Positions 52,214 through 61,232 of a DNA stretch of 64,000 nt are shown here, in pieces. Source of the stretch: Liopterus haemorrhoidalis. Taxonomy: Eukaryota; Arthropoda; Insecta; Coleoptera; Dytiscidae. The stretch spans positions 25,879,253 through 25,943,252 of the forward strand of contig OZ020625.1 in the NCBI GenBank assembly GCA_963971575.1, written 5' to 3'. The notes beneath the pieces were generated by a model. It did not search any database and had not been told where the DNA came from. It saw only the letters and a program-made list of their open reading frames with translations. Both the position numbers and the translations under genes were made by a program. The number at the start of each line of letters is the position of its first letter. Position 1 is the stretch's first letter.

Positions 52214-52699
52214 TAACTTATACGATAAACAAAGACTGATGTCCCGTTAGCATACGGATGACGCGTAGCCTCTCTATTTACCCCCACCACTACAAGTTAC
52301 GAGATAACCTTTACTTTAATAATCTTGAGCAAAAGCCACCTTCAAACATGAAAAAAATAGCTCGTGAGAAAATTAAAATTGCATTGGTACCGCCTAGCGT
52401 CAGTGTTTGCTAAATTCAAAAATAGCGAACAAGTAAAATGGCGTCTGGCAGTGAAAGTGATGAGAGGATAAATCTGACGCTCGATTGACACATGTGCGCA
52501 TGCTTCAAAATGACTGAGCGGAGTACACGTGTGTGCGTGTAACTGCTTACACAGTTAAGACAAAAAAAAAAGTTACTTCCGTATTTTTTCAATAATATTT
52601 TGTTACTCTTGCGTCGTTTATTTTATTTTTTTAAATATGCAACTTCTTCACTTTTTTTCTTGATACTAAATAGAGAAATTTGTTTATTATTTTTTTTAT

Positions 52700-53529
52700 T
52701 AATTGGTTCAAATTTTCTCGTATCTAGTTGGCGTTTCGGTTTTTTTCTTTTCTTTATTAATTTTCATGAAGTTTTTAATATTTTTTAAGTAGTCATTCAC
52801 TTCTGTTAAAGTTTCCGTATCATTATATTCCATCAATTTTGCACAGTCATCTTGTATTTCTTTCAACATTGCATTTACTTTTACATATGTATCATTTGGT
52901 GTGTTGTTATTTTTCTTTAATGTTTGTGTCGTATTTTAATTATTGCGTATTTCTTCAACTGGTTCATGAAACTTCAAAGAATCTCCGTATTTTAAATGAA
53001 CAAAATGAATATGTTTACATATTGTATGTTTAATGTAATAATCAGGACATTCACAACTGTATGAATGGACGCAGATGTTAAAAAAAAATACATATTAATT
53101 TACAACATAAAGATTTAAGTTTAGTGACTTCATAGTTCTTTTCTCCAATTACTAGAAATTTATTTGATGCTGTTATTCTTATATCATATTCCAAAGTTAA
53201 TGCAAATCGGTGCCTTTTAATTATGTTTCCAATCTGAGAATAATTTTTCCCTTAATATTTTTTATTATTCTGTCTGTAATTTTATCTCGAATTAAATTCA
53301 CAATTGCAAAAATACCTTTATCTAAACGTTGCACATTTCTTGCTTCTAAATAAAAATACTTTAAAGTTTTATGCATGGATTCAAGGTGAATATTAGTGTT
53401 GATTTTTAAACGTTTTCTATAAGTATAAGCCCAAAGATTGGGCTTCTCATAATAATTTGTGAAAATATATTCACCAAATTTTTTCATATCATTGTCCGAA
53501 AGTAAAAAATCTATTGCTCTTGGTAACAT
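52700..53529 (-). pseudogene. MULE transposase C-terminal part with SWIM zinc finger
   Basis: The minus strand from 53529 reads FGEYIFTNYYEKPNLWAYTY, RKRLKINTNIHLESMHKTLK and YFYLEARNVQRLDKGIFAIV, conserved after the DDE core in arthropod MULEs. After a frameshift in a T run (near 53090) a SWIM finger is legible: SCECPDYYIKHTICKHIHF (CxC...CKHxxH pattern). It ends with a helical tail. Confidence 0.82.
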
Positions 53530-53548
53530 TTATATAAATTTTGATTCT

Positions 53549-53674
53549 TCAAGGGTTATTTGTAAAGTTTTTACAAATTCGTCGATTACCATTAAAGTTT
53601 ATCTTATGAATACTTTTTAAATGGACATTTAAATTATATTGTTTTGAAAATATTTTATTGCAAATTAAGCACAT
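53549..53674 (-). pseudogene. MULE transposase N-terminal zinc finger fragment
   Basis: 41 codons, MCLICNKIFSKQYNLNVHLK then SIHKINF, a C2H2 finger (C-x2-C-x12-H-x4-H) followed by a stop. It abuts the C-terminal part, so the catalytic middle was deleted internally. Confidence 0.7.
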
Positions 53675-54523
53675 AACAGTAATTTTCAATGTATTTAAAA
53701 ATGCGTGCGCTGCATATAAATACATGTAAACACAACAGTGGTAAACAACCTTATTTTAAAATCCTTGTTTCCCGCTACACTGGGACGCATGCGTATACGT
53801 GTCAATCGAGCGTCAGATTTATCCTCTCATGTGAAAGTGAGGTTATGAACACAGCTTTGACCTTGATTTTGATATTTATATTAGATTAAAAACATAAAAA
53901 ATTACTTCTTAAGTAGACTTCATAATTAAGTAAAAATGGTTATAACCTTAATTTTGTGCACAACACTCTCTGATGTGATGACAAGACGTTGCGTGTCGTG
54001 TGTACGATAGCGACATGCTTATGCAAGTCTGTAACGTTGTCAAAACCCGTTGAATTGTGATAATATCGCCTCGGAAACGAATGTAGGCCAGCGCCAAGTC
54101 TGTACGTTGGCCGTTATTTGTGATGTGTTGTCCGTACACACGATACACGGAGTTAGACAAATGTAAACATTGGCCGTAATTTGCTACACCGTCTAGACGC
54201 CTTTAAGGAACGTCGCTTTATGTATTGAATATTAATTTTTATCTGATTTTTGATTTTTACATGATTTGCGATTATTCTCCGAGATAGCGTTCATTTTTTT
54301 CACTGGTAGCGAATGCTGTTATTTAAACTGGTTATTTAACACACTAACTTCCGTTAAAAGTATACCAACCTCACCCGAAGTGAGACAGCTGTGTTCACTC
54401 GGTCCGTACTCTGTATGTATTAGATTTATTTGAAATACTGTATATTGAGTACTGGTGACTCAACTTAACTCGTATCCCTCTACTGGCAATAAAGCGAACA
54501 CTTCGAAAAAGTATACTGTCATT

Positions 54524-54753
54524 AGGTGTGTTCGATTTGCACATTTGCAGTTACTGTTTACTGCCGCGTTAATGCATAACAGCCGTAACAAATAATCCGC
54601 AAGAGAAACAGCTGTAACTTTTTCGCAGTAGCATCATAAACTGGCAGTAAATTACGGCAAATCGAACAGATTTGCAGTTACTGCGACCAAATGAACAGAT
54701 TTTTTTAACGCGGCAGTAAACAGTAACTGCAAATGTGCAAATCGAACACACCT
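54524..54753. mobile_element. Palindromic MITE with 3-bp target duplication
   Basis: 230 bp. The ends AGGTGTGTTCGATTTGCACA and its complement pair over about 50 bp, through TTTGCAGTTACTGTTTACTG. They are flanked by ATT on both sides, which is of Harbinger (3-bp) type. Confidence 0.87.
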
Positions 54754-54859
54754 ATTGTTTACATTACACTGACCAACTAAATAATTATTTATTGTGGTGC
54801 CGTAAAAGTAAGAACTGATTTTGGATATTTTTGATGTGCTGATTCCAAAAATACCTGAC

Positions 54860-55605
54860 TTTTTCGTAGCAGCTCTAGTTTTTGAGATACAGACTAATTG
54901 ATTTTAGTTTTTTATCTAAAAACGATAAACTTCCTCTTTGGACAGCAAAGTGGATGTACAAAATATCCTTGTTTACGTCTTTGGGACAGCAGAGCTAAGG
55001 ATCAGCACTGGGTTAACAGAAATTGGATGATTTCCATTAAGAAATGTCATAATTCAAAAAAATTGTCAACGAACCTTTGGTTGCGAAAGAGAAAATTATA
55101 TTTCCACCCTTGCATATCAAGTTTGAGCTTATGTAGCAATGTTTGAAGGCTTTAAATCGAGATGGACTTTGTGTAGGCTACTTCACACGTAAATTTCCTG
55201 AAACACTGAAAAACTAAAAGCCAGAATATTTGATGGTCCTCAGATAAGGCAACCTACTGAAGATCCACAATTCAATCCAACCGCATCAATGAACGAGATT
55301 GAATCTAATTCTTGTTCATTTATTCAAGTAGTACAAAAATTTCTTGGAAATCATAAGGCAGAGAATTAGTGGAAAATATGCTTTCCAACTTTAATATTCT
55401 CGGTTGTATTATGACTAGTTACCAGAAAACCTAGGTGATTTTAGTGAAGAACCGGGGGAAAGATTCCATCAGGACATAAAACTATGGAAGATAGATATCA
55501 AGGAAGATAAGATAGCCACATGATGGCCTATTGTTGGAGTCTTCAGAAAAACTGTTCTGGTAAACTCCATGCTAGAAAGTCGTACAAAAGAACATTTTTA
55601 AGTGA
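54860..55605 (+). pseudogene. Degenerate copy of a multi-copy arthropod protein family
   Basis: Broken plus-strand pieces recall a widespread uncharacterised arthropod family: RLWDSRAKDQHWVNRNW near 54980, NLGDFSEEPGERFHQDIK near 55440-55480, and HMMAYCWSLQK near 55520. In better copies, as remembered, the motif is GDFSEEQGERFHQDI followed by ADYCWxLKRD. Many stops and shifts. The family often occurs in large numbers in insect genomes; its function is not known to me. Confidence 0.6.
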
Positions 55606-55609
55606 TAAG

Positions 55610-56790
55610 TGATGAATGTATATTTATCTAATTTGTGAAATAAATACCTTTGTCTCTTTTGTGTTTGTAACTGGCAGTTGGAGAAAATAGTAACAGTAAT
55701 AACGTGAAAAATAACAAGTAATAAGTTAAGAAATAAGATATTTTATTGTAAAAGAGGCCAATATAGCGTATCTCAAAAACTAGATCTGATAGACCAAATC
55801 TGACGGCTATTTTGGATTCTGTGCCCAAAAATTACCTAGAGACAGTTAAAAATCCGGCATCAAAATGTCTGTTGGGCTGTGTTATAGTTCAGCTTGTGTT
55901 TTTTTGATTCTGTCCATTCTCACTCCGTTTTTACAACGAATAATGTGATAAATATAAGAAAAAAAGATTAAATACTCCTTGTGTGTATGGCTGTCATTCA
56001 CAGAAAAAACATTTTCGAATATAAGATGAATTTTATTAGAAAAATTGTAGTGTATGAAAAAAGTATCTTTATTAGTTCTGCAATTTAATTTTAATACCAA
56101 TGAGAAAAATGCGTTAAAAGTGAATAAATGGACCATTTATTTTGCTACAAGTAAAGAAGAAATATTATTAATGATTCTAAAATTTTGTTTCTATTTATTG
56201 AAGGGAATTTCTACTGTTCAGATTTTTTTAAACAAGCTTTTAATGTTGAATTTTTCATTTTTCCTGTCTCACATGTGCAAGAAAATCGTTTAATGTTGAC
56301 TAAACTATTGTTAATATAATTTAAACCCCTTGTCATTTCATCTCGATGTTCCGTAAATGTGTTATTTTGCAAATATTTGACAGTTTTCTTGTGTAGAATA
56401 AATTACCAGTTCTCTTTCTACAAAATTTCTAGAGAAACGTGTAGATATTAAGTAATCAAATAAATGTTTTAAGTTCAAAATATAATATTTTACTATCTCT
56501 GTGAGTATAACCTGGCACCAACATTATAACCTCTGAAAATATTCATTTACAAGCAGCAAATTTTATCATAAATTGACTCACATATATTTGTACACTTTAT
56601 TAATACTCGGTTATAATTCATATATACTGTGTACTGCAAGAAAACGTCAATTTGGCCAAAAATTGATTATAAACCAATACTGTTTACATACGTTGACAGA
56701 TCCTTTTTCGTGTCAAAAGTTCCGAAGGCGTTTCGGTAATTATAGTCGCAACCTATAGTCTACGGACAATAGTCTAAAATCTGTATGTGG
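55610..56790. other. Intergenic, nothing recognised
   Basis: AT-rich sequence downstream of PPP2R2. The open frames at 55628-56293 have no recognisable family. Confidence 0.35.
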
Positions 56791-56791
56791 C

Positions 56792-56797
56792 TTTATT
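56792..56797 (-). terminator. Candidate PPP2R2 polyadenylation signal
   Basis: Minus-strand AATAAA about 170 bases past the stop codon. It is the first such hexamer that I noticed in this direction. Confidence 0.4.
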
Positions 56798-56969
56798 TGT
56801 ACCTTTCGTAAACCAATTATCTTTTGTAACGTAATATGTTGTTTAAAAATACGAATAGATGGTAAAGTAAACTTGTTTTTCGATGTACGTATATCTGAAT
56901 GCGAGCGTTCCATAATCACTGTTAAGTGTACTAACCTAACCTATTATAACCTAAAACAGTCAAAGTTCG

Positions 56970-57338
56970 CTAGAATTTATCTTGAAACAAGAAAAGGTTA
57001 TTCGTCGCAGCAACTGCAATAATATTTTCCGTTGGATGCCAAGCGGTATGGAGTATTTTTTTATTAAAGTCTAAACAATCTACGCTAATTTCATCTTTTT
57101 TTCTCTTACCACCCGTACAAACTTTTCGAGGTTTTAATATGGTTTTAGGTTTTGCGATGTCTCTACTTGCTTCAAGTGTCACTTCACGTTTTGTTGTACG
57201 ATCAAACATTCGGAAGAAATTATTATATGAACCAGTCATTATAGCTGAATCGTTGCCATTCCAACAACATTCGAATTTATCGAATATACAGTCGTTCTCG
57301 TATAATGAACAGAGTTTTGAACGGAGATACTCGTGCAC
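56970..57338 (-). CDS. tws: PPP2R2/tws last exon (stop codon)
   Basis: 122 codons plus [23 protein letters not shown] to [10 protein letters not shown]. Acceptor TGTTTCAG. Compared with family members, [12 protein letters not shown] and [18 protein letters not shown] are nearly unchanged. Confidence 0.98.
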   Translation of the reverse strand: MHEYLRSKLCSLYENDCIFDKFECCWNGNDSAIMTGSYNNFFRMFDRTTKREVTLEASRDIAKPKTILKPRKVCTGGKRKKDEISVDCLDFNKKILHTAWHPTENIIAVAATNNLFLFQDKF

Positions 57339-60300
57339 CTGAAACAATACACAAAAAATCTCAGTATGTATAACAGGATAAAAAAAATAAAAGACGGAGA
57401 GAATTTAGAAAATGTCAATATACAAGACATTATAAATATACAACATAAAAAATTTCGCTCTTAGTTACGTAATAAAAAATGAAATATATTATAACTATGT
57501 TCTTTACTAAAATTAAGTCATTTTGAGTTGCAGCATCTATTTGTAATTATATGCTGTTCACTTTACTAAGGAAAAACCAGATCTGGTTATTTTCATTACT
57601 TTTATAGTGTATTACGGTCTTTCAATGTCAATTAAAAATATTCCTTTCACACTATTCCTTTTCATACTAGATCTTTAAGATCGGATGTTAAAGTGAATGT
57701 ATCTTTAAACGCTAATGTGAAACCGTATGGCCTCGTCTAAATACAAGCGATATTTAAGACAGAGATCTGCGTCTTAAACATCGTCCGCATTGCCAACTTA
57801 ATTTCCATTATAAAAAAATACTCTTTGGATTTGTGCTGTCAACATTTTATATTATCATAAACAAGAATACTGTATTATATCGACATTATAAGAAGTTTAT
57901 ACTTATTGTTATAATAAAATTATTTATTTTAATAATGTGTTTAATAAAATACAGAGCTGCAATAATTGAGATAAAATGTATCGACTTACATGTTAATACA
58001 GGTGTAATATATTCTTTAGAGTAGTGTCTTTATTGTAGAATGAAATGAAATATCCATATTTGTTTATAATAATTCAAAATGTGCGTCTGCGCAGACAGTT
58101 CAAAACTGGTAATTTCATGACGGTACCTTAAGGATAAAATTACTGTAGCTGATGACAGCACCGGAGATTTAAACATCAAGAGTAAAAGCATACCGATGTT
58201 AAACATCGGTGAACTTTAAGTTCACTCGTCTTAAAGATCTAGTGTGAAAAGGGTATTAGGCTGTTAAACCGACTTTAGACTTATTACCGACTTTAGACTT
58301 ATTACCGACTTTAGACTTATTACCGACCGCCAACATATATAAGGGAGGTATTGTGATCATACCGATTATGACATTTCGAGATTTCGATCGATCTCCACGA
58401 ATTGAGGTCCCACATAACGTTTTCACTATTTTTAGCATAATGTCTGTCCATCCGTCTGTCTCTCTGTCTGTCTGTCCGTCTGTCTGTGTACACGTGCAGA
58501 GCAAATTCGGCTGAAAGGATTTTTATGAAACTTCATATGTAAGCTTCTTCCATCAATGGCACGAGTTGATCAACTTTTGGTAAAAATCGGTTGACTAAAA
58601 ATGGGAGTTTACTCGTGTCGATTTTAAGATTTTTGTGAATATTTCAAAACAGAAAAATATTTCGAAAAATTTATTGAACAAAAGTTATAATTAATAACAA
58701 TTAATAACAAAAAATAACTTTTATTTGAGAAGTTTTTTGATAAAACGAAAAATAACGAATAATTTTTGTAAAATTTTTCGTCTCAATTTTTTCATACTTT
58801 TATGTAACGTTTCCATGGTCATAATAAATAATATCTCTGTTAGAAAATATTAGGCCACGTTATTTCTACTCTGCTGCTAGAATGTATTTTATACAAGTAC
58901 TTTTGATGGCGGTCGGTCCTGTGGTGGCCACAGCTGATTTTTTTTTTTGTACACATCGTTACCATTTTTATTTCAAACTTTTAGTTTTGTATGAGTAATT
59001 TGTGGAAAAAATGGTAAAATATGTGTAGGGCAAGGCGTGTTTCAAAAGTTTCAGTATTATTTTTACATGTGGGTCAAACTTGTATATGAATGCCTAATTT
59101 CAACCCTCTAGGCCTAACGATTGGACATAATATCCGTTTCAACAGACAAATACATGAGTTAGTTAGTTAGTTAAAATTTTTAGCGCACAGCAAAGTTGCC
59201 TATTTACGACTAGACAAAATAAATAAATAAAAAATAACTACTATAAAATACTTACTGGGTATGTCTCGATGGGTTTCGTTTCCATATGCAGATCCCAAAC
59301 TTTAACACTGAGGTAATCCCTACTGATCATATACCTTCCAGAGTTACTCAACTTGACATCGGAAATACTGGAAATGATCTCACTGAAGAAACTCCTGTTG
59401 GTTGGATCCTCGGGCTCCTCGAACAACTTAGAATGTCTATCGCATAACGCTGCTTGGCGCATATCACATAGCCTAATTGTACCTGCGCACAACAACAAAA
59501 ACATTACAATTAAATACAGTTAATTACCTTGTTTACATGCACAATAAACTGGGAGTATGTTAATACCGGTTTTTGTTAAGCTTTTGTTAAGTATTTTTAT
59601 AAAAATGGTAATAGGGGATACGCATAAAATTTATATTTTCTTTAAACTACATTTTTTTGATATGTTAATATTAGTTATGTCACCTAACAAAACAAAAATC
59701 ACATTTTAATTAATATTTCAGCCAAATTTTTTAATTAAAATATTATAAATTTGAAATAAGCCGACCACAGCGCGAAGGTTGCCGAGTAAATACGACTGAG
59801 TATGACGACAAACCCTAGACGGCCCAGACTACAACATAATCTTTACGTGTGTATATTGTATTGTTCGAGAGTTTTGTATTTGTTTTTAAACAATTTTTCA
59901 CGCATTTATTATTAAAATGGCAGATAAAGATTTTGTTAGGGCTCAGAGTGACAATTTACCCAACATTGACTCTTTCCTTTTTCACCATTAGGTAATGAAA
60001 TAAATTGTTTTTGTGGAGTTCTAAACAAAGTATTTGTTCACATCTGACTTTACACAATCTATAAAAGTTATACAAGCAAATAAGTTCACGACAGACTGGG
60101 TAGGCTGTATGCTATACACTGGGTAGGCTCTGACGTCACAGCCAAGTTTGTAAACGGAGTTGTATTTGCGCGATACATACATTTATGACTTTTTAAAGCC
60201 TTCAAATTAAAAAAAAATTTATGTGAAGTGTGAATTTTCACACATTTCTGGGTTTTGCATATTTAGTAACTGAATGATGATTATTTGGGATGCCAAAACA

Positions 60301-61183
60301 AATTTTATGTCAAAATATTTTTTTATGAATTTTAATTCGAATGCCTAATACCATTATTTAAGTTTCGAAATATGTGCAGTATTTTTTTTATACAGCAAGG
60401 TTCATTAAAATTTTGAAAATTGCGCCTATGGCTTCCATTGGTTGCTTAAATCATAAGCCCCACTCTCTGATTTCGTCAAACATAGAATTAAATTATAATT
60501 TCAACACTTCCCACTGGTTATTAAATTTACGCTTTTAAAAATTAAATGCAACATTTACCGAAATATAACTAGAATTTTGACAAAATAATTTAAATAAAAT
60601 AAAAATGCAAAAAAAAAACAGAAAAAATAAAATTAACAGGATTCGAACTCTAATTTTTAAATTACAAAGCGCACGACAAAACCAACTACGCTACTAGTGC
60701 TTACTTATCTGGTGTGTTACATAGCGAATTAAATGTTTAACATATTTTAGTTAAAAACAAAAAAAAACGCGTTATTTTCCGAAAACATAATCTGATCAAA
60801 AATTCCTGTTGTACTATTCCGGTTCACATCAATGTACATTACTTAGAATTTTTTCAGATTTTTAGTTTAAACCATCTGGGCTACAGGTGTGGGACAAATT
60901 TTTTTTTTGCACAATTTTGGCAAAACTCGCTTCAAAATAATTTATTTTGCAAAAATAAAATTTTGATCGTTAATCCACGTACTAAGGGCTTTCATTTGAT
61001 ACCATACTCAGAATTTAAAAAAAAAATTTTTTTTTTTTCGATGAGCACATATTTGTTTATAATTTTAGGGGGATATGTTTTTTAGATGTTTTAGTATTTT
61101 TATTATGAGCGGGTCAAAGAGTTGTATAAGCATGCCAAATTTCAACTCTCTAGGTTTACCCGTTTGGCTACAATTTTTACCGA

Positions 61184-61232
<49 letters not shown>

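Larger units (their letters stand above)
50655..52335. mobile_element. Family G outer element with several nested insertions
   Basis: The left end AGATTATTAAAGTAAAGGTT and the complement of AACCTTTACTTTAATAATCT at the right form terminal inverted repeats. Inside are a family E copy (50800-51020), the G body (51040-51370), MITE I (51511-51778) and MITE J (51781-52213). The shorter copy at 27215-27690 lacks I and J. Confidence 0.75.
52460..53830 (-). mobile_element. MULE (Mutator-like) deletion derivative with 9-bp target duplication
   Basis: 1371 bp. The ends ATGAGAGGATAAATCTGACG and its complement are flanked by GTGAAAGTG at 52451-52459 and 53831-53839. A 9-bp duplication fits MULEs. The minus strand carries both ends of a MULE transposase without the catalytic middle. 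Confidence 0.9.

Noticed and set aside
26868..56969. A hidden host gene in the 30-kb gap
   Set aside because: Read on both strands, every protein-like stretch belonged to a transposon or retroelement; small or fast-evolving genes cannot be excluded without RNA data.
57139..57342. Plus-strand 67-residue frame
   Set aside because: Antisense to the last PPP2R2 exon, which is strongly conserved on the minus strand.
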